Positions 33,390 through 45,281 are shown, counted from the first letter of the stretch. The stretch is DNA of 64,000 nt from Chlorokybus atmophyticus (GCA_009103225.1 RHPI01000008.1:352856-416855); one strand, 5' to 3'. The notes: generated from the letters alone by a model not told the origin. Made by a program: numbers and translations.

Positions 33390-34045
33390 TCACATGCACA
33401 CCAGTGGAGGTGAGGCAGTGCGCGGCGGCGGGGTCGCGGTACGTGGTGGCGGGGCTGAAGCGACTGGAGCAGATGCGCCTCTCGTGGCTGAGGCCAAGGG
33501 TGCCGTGGGAGGCAGAGTACTTGTTGGCGGTTGCGTGCTCTCTTCCAAAGATGCCGGAGCAGAACCTGAAGCCTGCATGTCTTGCGCCTCCGCACCCTTC
33601 AATGTGGCGTTCTCAACATCTTGCAAAGCACTGTTTGCATTGGCGGAAGGCTCGGGTGCTGATGGTGGTGTGGGTTGAGGACTGGGTATCCTTGCAGACG
33701 CTTGCATTGTTTGCTTCAGGACTTTGGTGACAGGAATCGCATGTTGAGGTTGAGAGGAGGGAGCTGCTCCTGGCTGCAATGGGGACTGGAGCAAAGAACT
33801 CAAGTACGTTTCTTTCAGCGCTGCCCAATCCTGCATGACACAACAAGTCCACTTAGTCACCACATCAAACCGAGCCATGAGCGCGCGCACACGCATACTT
33901 GTTGGGAGAGAATGTTCGCATCCAGCGCGGCCCTCAGCTCGCTGGCGCGTATGTACGATGCTTTTACACGCTCGTAATCTGCTGGGGTAATGATGCCATC
34001 CAACATTGCCGCACGCATCTCGCGCAAACCTTCCAATGAGGTCAT
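33390..34045 (-). CDS. Unknown protein: short helical N-terminus plus Pro/Ala/Thr-rich tail
   Basis: Two exons, 34045-33899 and from 33830 down, join in phase. The first begins at ATG 34045 (an in-frame acceptor just upstream means an earlier exon with a KKRPR stretch is possible). It reads LEGLREMRAAMLDGIITPADY, a helix-turn-helix pattern like SHOCT-type linkers. The second has DWAALKETYLSSLLQ and then about 120 residues of low-complexity Pro, Ala, Ser and Thr. If it stops at 33390 the protein is about 196 residues. If it splices on into the ADF exon at 32999, it is the N-terminal extension of a larger ADF-domain protein. I do not recognise a family. Confidence 0.5.
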
Positions 34046-34990
34046 TGCTAGGTTGGTGCGAGGCCTTTTCTTGCCTGAGTCAGTCAAGTAAAGCGGACCA
34101 AGCAGTTTTACAATCGCTGCACTTGTACTTGGCTACGGTTAACTAGTCGCATCGCTTTCCATGTCAAACAACCGGCTGAAGAAGGGCTGATATGTCAATA
34201 GCCTGGAAGCCTCTTGTGCCTGCGCAAATCTGGTTAGCTATGTGACTGCTAGCAACACTTACATTGTCATACAATGTGTACAACAAACAGCCTTGCAATG
34301 CTCTCCGTACAGTTAACAGCCCCTGCAGATGGCGTATTCACAGTATCGATCAACACTTGCATGCCCCAAAGTGACACGCACAGCATGCTACACCAGGCGG
34401 CATCCTGTGCAGAGATGTAACTGTGGCGCATGTGACTGTATCAGACGTAAAGGTTGTATACCCCCACTCGGCACGATAGTATAACTTGTAGCTGTTGCAG
34501 CACAACACAATGTCGAGGACCTACTGAACGCTCAGCAGTCAAACATGACAGGATGTACACAAAGAAAACGGAAGAACAAACAACGCCAAAGCACACAGCA
34601 GGTACCGCTGCTTGGGCAAAAATGCAACAGGAGAGACACTTGACAATGGCAGTGTCAGCTACTGATCGTCCAGCTGAACTTGTTCAGATGCCCGAGGCAA
34701 GGCCGCTCACAGCAACAACTCTCCAACCACCGCCACCGCCGCCGCCTATGCCTTTACAACAACCAACACAGTCACGAGTGCATGAAACGAAAGTTGAAAA
34801 ATGCGCACCTTTTCAAGTCTCAAGCACAAGTTCCCGATCGGAAAATCTGGGTTCGTGATGGTCCCGGTAGAACCGGTTTGCAATTAGGTTTTTTCGCGGG
34901 CAGAGCAGTGCGCAATTAGCGGCGGCGGCGGCAGGCGTGGCGGCGGCGGTGGCAGGGGTGGTGGCGGCTTGGGGGTCGCTTGTGGATAGG
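34046..34990. other. Intergenic, between divergent unknown gene and Mfd
   Basis: No supported exon. A CCGCCG run (34727-34745) and a GGCGGC-rich strip (34919-34970) lie in the probable Mfd promoter or 5' UTR; the frame is open from 34871 but has no ATG before 34991. Confidence 0.5.
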
Positions 34991-37900
34991 ATGGAATTGT
35001 TGAGAGTGTCCGCCGTTGACCAGAAGCAGCTGGCGACAGCTGTCCCCGGTGTAGGATTGCGCCTGAACCGATTAGCATTGAGGCAGCAGCTTGCCGCGGC
35101 GATTGCACCCAAGAAAGAGCGCCCTGCGAAGACAATTGTCTGCGCTTCTCCATCAAATAGAGGTGCATTCCTAATTCAATTTGTTATTCCCAACAGTGAC
35201 GCCTTCATAAGGCATTGTTGCTGTTTGGTATGGTGGGTGACCAGCAACTGCTAGTCTGTGTAATCAGTCCTCTTCCTTGGAAGCTGTTGCTAATCTCTAG
35301 CGAACTGTAGGCTGTGGATTTGGCCCTGCAGATTGCATTACGACTCACATGTTTGACAATGAGTATTGCTGCTGGTGGCATTGCGCATTCATTGCGGACT
35401 GTCACAGCATGCACAAATTGAGGCGTTGTAACTTGGCAGGGGGAGTGGCTGAGAGTTCAGGACGAGAGTCACAGAACGCCAGCGCTCCACAGCGGGCCGT
35501 GTACAAGGTTGTTTCGTCTGATACATCCACACGATTGCGACGTAGGATAGCATCCAAGACGGCAGGTGAGGCTTTGTTGTTGCTCGTACTTGCGTTGGAG
35601 CGGGTTGTTGTGCGCAAGGTTCTGAGCGCAATACCGTAGCAAATTGATTGTTTGTTGCTCGTGCACTGCACGTTCAGACGCCCAATCTGAAGCCATCCAA
35701 GCAGAAGGCACGCCTCCTGATCAGAGCAGGGTGCTCGCGCAAATTGCGCAACTTCCAGTTCCATTGAACACACGGATACCAACGACGCGGGATTCGCAGA
35801 ATGTCTCTGGAGCAGAGGATACAGTCCCGCGATCCGCAAATGCAGAGTTCCTCAAGCAGCAATTTGAGGAGCGTCGCAAGCGCAGCCGCCTGCACATCAA
35901 GAAGCAGTTTCACACCGAGCAAGGGCAGGAGGATACACCAGTGGACTTCAAAGCAGACAACTCCATAAGTGCTGAGCACCTCATACCTGGGCAATACGTC
36001 GTGCACAAGAAGGTATGGCTGTTTACTGCAGCGGTCAACTTGTGAGTACTTTGCATGTACAGCTGCTGCTCTGTCATAGGTGTGAGGTTGTTGCCTTGGC
36101 TGACAACCGGTCATGCTGCAGTATGGTGTGTGCAAGTTCATGCAACTGGCAGTGGACAAGGACGGCGTCGAGAAAGTTGTTTTGCAGTTTGCCGATGGAA
36201 ACGCCAAGCTGCCAGCAAAGACTGTTTCGCGTCATTTGTATCGTTACAGAAGGTACGCCTACTTGCCTGTTGCATTCAAACCGCTCATAGAAAGGACACA
36301 TGGTGGGTTTCTGTCATTGCGTTGGCATGCTTTTCGAATTCGTTTGCTGCAATGTTTCTGTCTTTGTTGCGCAGTGGCGGTGTAGACCATGGCAAGGCAC
36401 CAGCGCTCAACAAGCTTCACAACACCAAGGCATGGGAAACCCAGAAGCAGAAGGGCACTCAGCAGATCCAGCGTATAGTGAACACTGCCATGGAACTCTA
36501 CGTACACCGCCTTCAGCAGACGAGGACGCCATACCCAATGCCTGGTCCTATGCATGAGGAGTTTGCAAAAGCATTTCCCCATGAACTTACACCCGATCAG
36601 CAACAGGCACGTTGCTTGGCATAGTGCGTTGCTTGACATGGCTAGCTGCATGTTGGCAAATTAACACGGAGTGAAGTTGACCAAGTTGACCAAGTTATGG
36701 TGTGTGTGCTGCTCATATCTAGAGTGTGGGTGGCACTACAGTTGGCACTGTCTTGCAAGCGCACAGTGAATGTTGGTCTGTTTGAGTCTTGCAAGCTAAC
36801 AATGCTTAGGCAATGGCACTGTTCGTGTTGCTTGCGGTTTACATTGTTGGTCTGACCCCAATGTGCTACGCTTGTGTGGGCACAGGCAGTTTTGGATGTT
36901 GAGGAGGATATGACAACACGACTTGCACCAATGGAACGGTTGATCTGCGGTGATGTGGGCTTTGGCAAGACCGAAGTAGCCATGCGCGCAATCTTCCACG
37001 CTGCTCTTGCTGGCAAGCAGGTAAGACTAAATTGGCCAGAATGACCTCTCAAGCCCAATGCTGGCTTGAGTTTTGACCACTACAGCACACATACTGCACC
37101 GGGTCCAACCCATGCATGCCTGCAGGTTATGGTGCTGGCACCCACCACGGTCCTGGCCAAGCAGCACTACAAGACCATACGCAACCGCATGGAGCCGTAT
37201 CCGGAGCTGACTGTCGGGTCCCTGTCACGCTTCAGCACGCAAGCTGACAGGCAGCGCATCTATGCTGGCATAACAGATGGGTCCTTGCGCATCTTAGTGG
37301 GGACGCACGCTGTGCTTGGTGACAAGGTAAGGGCATCATATGCAGTCTGCATGCAGCTGGCAAGCCGCAGAGAAATTCGGCGTCGCCGTGAGATAGATAT
37401 GTTTTTATTGTGAGCAAAGTTGATGCTGGCACATCAGCAGATGAAATGCACTTGGCCTCTACGTTGAAGTCAACACGTGTTGATGACAGGTTGTTCCAGA
37501 CGATCTCGGTCTAGTTGTGATAGACGAAGAGCAGCGGTTTGGCGTCAAGCAGAAAGAGAAGCTAGCAGCCATGAAGGCGCAGATTGATGTTCTCACGTTG
37601 ACTGCAACTCCCATTCCGAGGACCCTACACATGTCCATGACAGGGTTTCGTGACGTGAGCGTCATCCTTACAGCACCCCCACAGCGCAAGGCCATTGAAA
37701 CATACGTTGGTCCATATGATGAAGAGCAGGTTGTGAAGGCGGTCAATGCAGGTGAGCAACATAACTGCTTCTCCCGGCACCCATTTGTTGGCTGTCGTCA
37801 CGGTCTCTGAGATGTGCCTGTGTGCAGAGCTCGCAAGGGGTGGTCAAACATTCTATATACTGCCACGCATTGGCAGTGAAGTCGAGGAAGGACAACAGGG

Positions 37901-39421
37901 TACAATAATCTTGCATAAGATTTGCCCGTGCCCTTGAACTGCTGTGCCTTTTCTTTGTGACAGGAGCATTATGTGTGACATATGTGCTTGCTGACAGGCT
38001 TGATGTCCAAGGTCACTGAACTCAAGCGGCTGTTCCCAAAAGCCCGTATTGCCATGGCACACGGCCAGATGAAAGCATCACAGCTGGAGTACATCATGGA
38101 GGAGTTTGTGGACGGGTTGCATGACATTCTGCTGTGCACGTCAATTGTAGAGTCTGGCCTTGACATCGTTTCTGCCAACACTGTCATTGTGGAAGATGTC
38201 CAGATGTTTGGACTTTCACAGGTGCATGGTTTGATTGTTGTATGGTTGTTAAAGCTAGTGGGCACTGTTGATATGCGGCAATGCTGAGGATATTCTGCCT
38301 GAAACGTCTTTTACAGCTGTACCAGTTGCGGGGACGTGTTGGGCGCAGTGATGTTCAGGCACATGCTCTCATGTTTTTTCCCGTGGTACGTGCTGTGCCT
38401 ATACCGCTTTCCTGTTGTGGTTGTTGTTGTGACCTTGCGCTTGTATCGCTGACCTTCAGCAATATGCCAATTCAGAACGCGAGGCTGAGCAATGAAGCAA
38501 AGGAGAGGCTGCAAGCTCTGCAGGACTGCACTGGTCTTGGTCAGGGGTTCCAGCTTGCACAGCGCGATTTGATGATTCGTGGTATGGGCAGCGTGTTTGG
38601 TGAAAAACAAAGCGGTTACGTTGAAAGGATTGGAGAGGATCTGTACTTGGAGTTCCTCTACGATGCCATTGATAAGGCAAGTTGCTGTGCTAATGACTTG
38701 AGGTATGACTCGAGTTACAGGCATGATGCTCTCATGTTGCTGTACATGATTAGTCGTGGGTAAGTGGTAGAGTTCAACGGTTTGCTGCTGATTGCACAAC
38801 TGTGGGCGGTGTGCACAGGTTGAAAGGCAGGCTCTGCCTTTGATTGTCATGGATGACGTGCGCATCACGCTTTCTCTGCCAAGGGATGTTCCTGCTGAGT
38901 GCTTGCCACAAAACGAAGTTGACAGGTTTAGGGATACACTGCAGATGGCAGCTATTGATGGAATCGATGCACTCTCTGCCGCAGTGGCAACTGAGTATGT
39001 GCGGTTGGGCTTAACTAACAAATCTGGCAAAGTTCCAAAGCCCTTGCAGGTACCAACAAAGTACAATTGCATATATGTTCTCATTAACAGTTGCGCATCT
39101 TCGGCACTGGCTTACTGCTGTGTGCACACACAGGATTACGTGACAAGGTTGGCATTGATGCGATTGGCAAGCAATCTTGGCATCCATGCCATTCATGCTA
39201 AGAGCCCGGGTGTATATGTTATGGAGACAAGCATGCGCGATGTTGCATGGGATTTGCTTTATGAGTCGCTTACTCGCGCCATGAAGGATGTTGTGGAGTA
39301 CAAGCCTGGGAGGCTGGACTTGACATTTGTCGGTCACGCTGACCGCGACAACTATCAGTTGTTGGTACAATTTTTGGCGGAGTTGCATTCGGGACTTCCG
39401 TCATTTGTGAAGTACATTTAA
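34991..39421 (+). CDS. Mfd-like transcription-repair coupling helicase, probably plastid
   Basis: A superfamily 2 DNA translocase that displaces stalled RNA polymerase. The first ATG in the open frame is 34991. The first exon has a basic Ala/Leu-rich sequence suiting a plastid transit peptide. A CarD-like RNA-polymerase-interacting module follows ([23 protein letters not shown], about 35985-36250), then a helical linker ([19 protein letters not shown]). The helicase motifs are [16 protein letters not shown] (Walker A, about 36950), [26 protein letters not shown] (about 37530), [36 protein letters not shown], and [12 protein letters not shown] (motif VI, about 38320). The TRCF C-terminal domain ends [14 protein letters not shown] at the stop 39419-39421. 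As in land-plant homologues, the bacterial N-terminal UvrB-like region is absent. About 14 exons; borders follow GT-AG. Plastid location is inferred from homology. Confidence 0.93.
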
Positions 39422-40297
39422 GAGCATTTGCACGGGAGGACAAATTCTACTACGTAGCCTACGCGTACTAGTCACATCTGGGGTAGAGCACAGGTTATAC
39501 GGCATGACTTTAGTTGTTAAACTCTGTAGCTGAAGTACAATTGTAGTTGATTGTTACCAATTCAGCAAGTGGGACAGCAGACGTCATTAGGGCTGCGCAG
39601 CTTTGGTGCACAGGCTGGTGGCCGTGTGCCATAGAGTGGCGCTGAGAGTGCAGCAGGTCGCAGTTGCACTGCCTGTACATGCATTGCATGCACGCATGTA
39701 ACGATGAAGCAGCTCACATTAGTGCACTGCCGCTCCCTGTACTAACCAACTTGAACCGCTTCTGCCTCATTGACAATTCGTCGTGCGGGCCGGTATTGTA
39801 TGCAGCATTTTGTCAGTGTTTACCTCGACCTTTCAGGTGCTGAACTTGCGCACATATACGGTACAGAGCAGGTGCCCCATGCCTAACCATGCACGCCCTG
39901 ATGATTACCCAGTCCTTGCGCACAGCTTATACAGCCACTGCGCGACCACAGTCACCATGCACTTGCATTGCACTGTACCAATGTCGCAACTCAGCCCGGG
40001 GACCTCAATGGTGTAAGGCCTATGCATTCAGCAATGCAACGTTAACTTTGGTACCATGTTGACCACAATGGCGACGCTAGTCCAAGCGGTCGTTCAAAGC
40101 TGCCAGCTGTCAGCTTGACATGTCGGGTTACCCGACTTGCGATGTGCGTGTTGTAAATTGACCAATTGCACGACGGACGTTAGTGGTTGCATGATGACGA
40201 AACATGCATCATATCTGTACGGTGTATGTACATGGGCTGGCTATTAGTACCAGCCTATGCTCCAGAGCGAGCGCGAGCGAGCGCGAGCGAGCGAGAG

Positions 40298-40335
<38 letters not shown>

Positions 40336-40633
40336 AACTGTTGACTCATGCTTGAGGCCAATGGGCTGTTGTTGCCGCTCGCGGCTGTGTAGGCAATGTA
40401 CAGGACAGCTTCGTGTGCTTCTGGTTGTTAAATGTGTGGTTGAGAGGTGTCGTCTTGTTCAATTGGGTATGACAGCAGGCTAAGATTGTGGTTGTTAATG
40501 GAAGTCGACTATAAACGAGACTGCGGAGCCTTGCATCAACTTGTCAGCATGGTATGCCGACTATCAGGTCCTGCAGCAGCTCAAGCCTAGTAACCCTTAT
40601 TATCTCCTGCACTGGATGCAAGTTTCTACAATG
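39422..40633. other. Intergenic, convergent 3' flanks
   Basis: No supported gene. TGTAA at 39697-39701 could end the Mfd transcript. It contains the GA/GCGA microsatellite at 40266-40330. Confidence 0.5.
40266..40330. repeat. GCGA/GA microsatellite
   Basis: GCGAGCGC units pass into a pure GA run; frames through it encode Arg/Glu/Ser runs only. Confidence 0.95.
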
Positions 40634-41859
40634 TCAACCAAACAAACCAGATATCACGAAGGTCCCGGCAACCTGCAGAGTGGCGAAGATGCCTGCAGCA
40701 GCAGGTATGCGGTACTTGAGCCATAGTGGCAACTGTGGCGTGTACTCGATAGAAATGTTGGCAGCACCGAAGCCTTGACCTTCGTCAACTTGCAAAGTAA
40801 GGTTCCTTGGTACTGACAAGTATACATGGTGGGGTTCAGAATATGCCACATCACCGGGAGTTGTCGTTGAAAGCTGAACCAAGATGAATCGTTCACAGCT
40901 TGCAGCGGAAGAGCTTCACAACTTCTCCAACTAAACTGTATACATGACACGTATTGCAGGACGCTGCTTACCTGCTGTGCAGCTGGTGTTTGCACACGCA
41001 GTGCTGACATTGTAGACGCCGACATCAAGACCGTTGAACACGAAGGCTTGCTGCCTGGCCGACACATTGAGGCTCTTATCAAATAAGTCTTCGCTCGTGA
41101 ACGAGGACAAAGTGACTGCACAGCTGTCAATGCACTCCGCTGCTGTCGTCACAGACACTGCCCGCATATACTTGCGAGGAATGACAAAACCTGCACCAAA
41201 ACAGGCCAGTGGCAAACGTTTCCTGGCATAAACAGCTGCTTGGCAAACAAGCATGGCACACGCAGGAGCTGTTGCATGTGTTGCTTCAGGTGCACATGTG
41301 CAGGCAATCATATCAAGCCAAGTGCGTTTTACACATAAGCGCATTTGTGCCACAAGTGAAAGCTCCCACTGACTGACTTCAAGTATTGCTACGTGCGCTG
41401 GCAAGACGTGCGTTAGTCAGGGGGGGCTGCCATTTGCAAAGCTACAGACTAACGCAGCTATAGAACACAGTACTGCCTTCACTCAACATACCTGTCACGT
41501 TAGCATGTCCCTGCGGATTCCCTGGTTCTTGGGCTAGCTGGCTCTCACAACATACCTGCGCAACAGCAGGTCAAACACGTTGGGTCCTGCCATGCCATTG
41601 CATACAATGTAACCAGACTGCAACAGGTCAAGTGCCTTTGTAAATGACGAGCAGCATCCTTTGAAGCAGCCATCAACAATAATTGGTTAAAACAGCATGA
41701 GGACAACAAGCAGAGGTCTTTCATACTGGCATGCACTGACTGCATGTAGCCCCACGTTACACTTGCTCGGTCGACACACAGTACCAGCGTAGCCACGCAG
41801 ACTAAGAGGAGCAAGCGGACCGCCTGCCAATGCTGCCAGCTCCTTGACCACAGCGCCAT
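40634..41859 (-). CDS. Unknown protein, N- and C-terminal membrane segments with a luminal-type middle
   Basis: A three-exon model. ATG 41859 opens MALWSRSW and a hydrophobic helix LLLLVCVATLVLCV. After an intron, exon 2 (about 41200-40976) reads FVIPRKYMRAVSVTTAAECI, then an acidic/Ser/Asn region with NVS and NTS glycosylation sites and two Cys. The last exon (about 40900-40634) reads VYLSVPRNLTLQVDEGQGFG, ANISIEYTPQLPLWLKYR and a final hydrophobic helix AAGIFATLQVAGTFVISGLF. The topology (short cytosolic end, TM, glycosylated lumen, TM) recalls seipin-like or ER accessory proteins, but I do not recognise a family. The start and exon 1 donor are guesses. Confidence 0.45.
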
Positions 41860-42131
41860 CACAGCAAGAACAATCAAGCAAGCAATCAGGCAGGCAAGCA
41901 GGGAAGCAAGCTGCCTCAACTCTGCTCAGTACAGAGAGCCACTGCTGATTACGCGCACGAAGCTGCAAACGCCAGCATGCTTGTATGCACTCGTCTGCCC
42001 GGGTGCGCGTTTACAGGACAACGTGCAGTGCGTGTCTCTGCTGTGCGCAGTATGTAGTCATGCTTGTGCTGGCAATTATTGGCGGCAGCGGTGGCGACAG
42101 CGGCGGAGTCGGTGAGGGCTGTGAAGGCGGG
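41860..42131. promoter_or_regulatory. Probable shared promoter region
   Basis: Between the proposed starts of the minus-strand membrane protein and the plus-strand TMEM220-like gene. An in-frame ATG at 41985 could shorten it. GGCGGC-rich with a direct CAAGCA repeat. Confidence 0.35.
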
Positions 42132-43365
42132 ATGAATGCGGGCGAGGTGGGGGCTGCAATGGTGGCCAAGGAGGCGGAGACGTTTCCACTGTCCCTGACT
42201 CTGGCGCATGTTGGCGCCACATGCTTCTTTGGCTATGCCGGCTACGTGCAGCAGAACGACCCGGACGCCGCGGAGTGGATGGTGATGTATGGCGCTGCGG
42301 CTGTAATTTCGTTGTGCTGTAAGTGATGACAGCATGGGTACAGTCCTGAATATACAGACAGGCTTGATAGGCAGGTCCACGTTGTTTGCTCGCTTGGTGT
42401 GGTGATTCCGTGCATGGGAAGATGTGGCTGACACTGCACAGTGCAGATTGGGCAGCTGCCAGCTGTGCTTGTTGCCTTCCTCATGGTGGTATGCTTGCGT
42501 AGGCCAGGACATTATGTGGTTGCTTTTGACAGCTGGTTCTGAGCAACCTGTCGCTGAGAGTTACATTAGGCTCACACACTGGTGTACACAACACACACAA
42601 GTGGTACATACGTATACTGCTGCAGTACGTAGAGTGTCAACTTAGGTCGCAAAGCATTACACAGCAGCACACACGCAGCCGGTTCACATGCTTTCCAGCA
42701 ATCAACCGATGATGTAGGCAGTGCTGACTGGAAAACGTCCTGTTGAATTTTCTTGAGCAGGACACTCATCTGTGAGAGTGTGGACAAGTCTTCTTATCCG
42801 GAACTGACACAGTGTACCTGCTGCTGCAGACGCCACAAGAATTTTGCAAAGTCGCATTCTTCCAGCCTTATGCACAGTTGCCTGCATGCTAAGGCTTGCT
42901 GTTCTGGTGTGGAATGAGCGCTCAAAGCTTTCGGTGAGCGTCTGCATGTTACACGTTGGTGGCAAAGTCATGTGCAGACTTCAGAGTCGCAAACATGTTG
43001 CGACGTGGCAGTACAAGCGCCTGCACATGTTGTGCGTCATCATTCTGCAGCTGCAGTATGCGTGAATGTGGACAACACCAGCACCTCATGTTCTTCTGTG
43101 CCTGCTGTGCTTGGGAGTCGTGCCAGGGTCTGCGTGACATGCGGTTGCACGCGTGTAGGAGTTGGATCGTATGTCATTTATGACCAGCGAGTTTGGGAGG
43201 GAGTCTTCTGGCTTAATTCTGGTAACGTTGTGGATGCTTTTCCTCTGGAAGACATCTGGGAGGCAAGTCCATGTTGTGTGCAATGTCCCACACTGCTATG
43301 CTTTGCATGTACAAGGAAGCCATGGCGTACACTGCCTGGTTCAACTCATGCGCGTATTAGTGTGA
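42132..43365 (+). CDS. TMEM220-like small membrane protein
   Basis: The first exon has MNAGEVGAAMVAKEAETF and then THE family core FFGYAGYVQQNDPDAAEW, a Q-x-NDPD-W motif between two membrane helices, followed by MVMYGAAAVISLC and a GTAAGT donor. Later exons give IGQLPAVLVAFLMV (about 42450), ILPALCTVACMLRLAVLVW (about 42845-42910), and EFGRESSGLILVTLWMLFLW (about 43180-43250), the conserved C-terminal E-xGRE...W helix. The stop is at 43363-43365. The family is widespread in bacteria and eukaryotes; its function is unknown. ATG 41985 is an alternative start adding 49 Gly-rich residues. Middle exon borders are not firm. Confidence 0.7.
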
Positions 43366-44757
43366 ACAAGTTAACATTAACAAGAGCTTTGTCCAAGCAG
43401 GAGGAAAGATGCTGCAAGTATTCGACAGTCGGCACTGATGTCAGTGCCCGCGCTGCTGATGACGCTTGCTGTCATTGCCATAGCTATTTATAGCCCATAC
43501 TACATGCGTTCGCACAATGTTGAGGTTCCTGAGCACTGTCAGGGACTTGGGTTTCCCGGACAACCGATCCCTATATGATACTTCCCAGCGATTGGCATTT
43601 AGAATCATGCGCTGTTGCTTGAATTGCAACAACGCTAGCATGTTTGAAAGCATGTCTCGTGCATAAGGTTAGGTGAGGGTACAGTGTGTAGCAATGTTCT
43701 TGTTATTATCTTTATGTCTGAAACTTTGTCTCGCGCTGGTCTGGTGGCAGGGCATGCTGTATAGTGTGCCCTATGCAAATCGTTGCACGAAACAATAAAG
43801 CCGCGTGAACCCGGCATGTTCTTAGCATTATTGTGAGCACCTAACAAGCAAAAGAGCCGTGCAAAGCACACTCCGAGAGATGGGTGTGTGAACGCGCCAA
43901 CAAGCATAGCAGGTCCAAGCAGAGCATAGCAAAACAGTAAGGTGGGGGCCCAGTCAAAGCTTACAAGACCGACTTGAAGACTAGACCTTAGACTAAACCC
44001 TCAAGCAGCATGCAGGGGCAAGCGGATGGACAGCAGCAGTGAACAACCACAACTTGCAGAGCGCAGGGGAGAAGGAGAGGGAGAGGTTAGCCCGTGTGAC
44101 CTTCAGAAGCACGTGACAATTCCATGGCTTGTGCACCTTGTTGCCTCTTGTGTGCATAATGGTGAGCTCAATACTACTTCATTGAAACTTGGCACGAGAA
44201 GTTGCAATTTACATCACGCCAAGCGTGTCATTTGTGCATTTGTGAGTCGACCACTTGTTTATCACTTATTGTAAGTGAACAGTCATTTGTACAATTATGC
44301 ACGCATGCACACGTTGCGGATAACACACGCTTATCTTTGCTTTTGTGATGGCTAAATTTAACTGAGTTGTTAAACTGTTGCTTCGAATTCAATTGGCTGC
44401 AATGAGCCAATCCTTTTCAAATAAAAAAGATAACATCTTGCGATTTGCAAAATACCTAGCCCAACTCGTACGTACGTAGATGCAAAACCAGTGCTAAGCT
44501 CACGATTGTCGCTTTCTCTTTTGTGTTGTTTGTATGACAGCTTCGCATGCACACTGCTATGCACATTGTATAACCACTAAGTTATATGTTAATATACTCA
44601 AAATGCCAGAGATGAGCTACTTACCTATCAAAGAGTTTCAAGTAATGAATGTAAATTCGTATGTCTTGTCAAGATTGGTTCGCAACCACATAAGATGTAC
44701 CGAGGTAATTGCAAAGCTTTTGCTGCTTTGATATTCCGTTGTGTCTGCTTGTATTTC
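43366..44757. other. Intergenic, no supported gene
   Basis: An ATG frame at 44026-44274 (82 codons) has no domain and no splice support. AT-rich from 44.2 kb onward, leading into the LTR element. Confidence 0.5.
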
Positions 44758-44835
44758 TGTCACAGCCCACTCGACCACAAAAGACTTGGTGCTTTTATGG
44801 TCGATTTGTGGTAATTAATGTACCTTCCCGTTACA
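44758..44835 (-). repeat. TRIM 3' LTR (78 bp)
   Basis: TGTCACAGCC...CCGTTACA on the plus strand. Because both ends read TGT...ACA on either strand, orientation is fixed by the PBS and PPT. It contains an imperfect stem (CGACCAcAAAAG / CTTTTaTGGTCG). Confidence 0.93.
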
Positions 44836-44848
44836 TTCCCCCCCACTT
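44836..44848 (-). other. TRIM polypurine tract
   Basis: On the minus strand AAGTGGGGGGGAA directly precedes the 3' LTR, the expected plus-strand primer for reverse transcription. Confidence 0.85.
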
Positions 44849-45190
44849 AAGAACGCTGACGTCCTCGGCAGCTGCGCGGTCAGCTGGGGAATTACCCAAG
44901 GGGTTTGTTAGGGTCGGTCACCGGCCCCACAGCCAAGGACCGGCCAATATAGGCCCATACCGGTCAGCGCGCGCATAGCGCGCCGCTGCCGGCCCCACAG
45001 GTCGCGTCGCCGCGATAGGCAGGTCGCGCTCTGCCGCGACGACTGAACTGGTCAGTTCGGCGCGACTGCCATTAGGCAAGTCGCGACCAATCGATGATGG
45101 CACTCATAAAGTGACCATTTACGATTATTGGATCGAGAAACAACGACCGCGGAATTCGTGTGCAAGGCAGGAATCGAACCCGGGTCTCAA

Positions 45191-45202
45191 GCTCCGATAC
45201 CA
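45191..45202 (-). other. TRIM primer-binding site
   Basis: TGGTATCGGAGC on the minus strand, one base inside the 5' LTR. It differs at one position from TGGTATCAGAGC, the initiator tRNA-Met site of plant Copia and TRIM elements; the change allows a G-U pair. A GGTTCGATTCC B-box-like word follows about 15 nt further in. Confidence 0.85.
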
Positions 45203-45203
45203 A

Positions 45204-45281
45204 TGTCACAGCCCACTCGACCACAAAAGACTTAGTGCTTTTATGGTCGATTTGTGGTAATTAATGTACCTTCCCGTTACA
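45204..45281 (-). repeat. TRIM 5' LTR (78 bp)
   Basis: Differs from the other LTR at one base (CTTAGTGC here against CTTGGTGC). Confidence 0.93.

Larger units (their letters stand above)
44758..45281 (-). mobile_element. Intact TRIM/SMART-type miniature LTR retrotransposon
   Basis: A 524-bp element bounded by two 78-bp direct repeats that differ at one base and begin TG and end CA. It is flanked on both sides by the 5-bp target duplication ATTTC (44753-44757 and 45282-45286). Read on the minus strand, a primer-binding site (TGGTATCGGAGC, 45202-45191) lies one base after the 5' LTR, and a polypurine tract (AAGTGGGGGGGAA, 44848-44836) ends at the 3' LTR. The internal 368 bp are GC-rich and have no ATG-initiated frame, so the element is non-autonomous. 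LTR length, size, PBS, PPT and absence of genes fit TRIM elements. Near-identical LTRs suggest a recent insertion; an autonomous partner must supply the enzymes. Confidence 0.93.

Noticed and set aside
34454-34858. 134-codon plus-strand frame upstream of Mfd
   Set aside because: Ends before the Mfd frame, low-complexity Pro run from CCG repeats, no domain.
44026-44274. 82-codon ATG frame
   Set aside because: No domain, no splice signals that extend it, low complexity at the start.
44918-45103. Gag-like frame inside the TRIM element
   Set aside because: Starts at GTG, 61 codons, no ATG and no domain; the internal region is best read as non-coding.
45165-45202. Possible tRNA gene in the TRIM element
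   Set aside because: Only the T-arm/B-box-like word and a primer-site complement are present; no A-box, anticodon arm or acceptor pairing.
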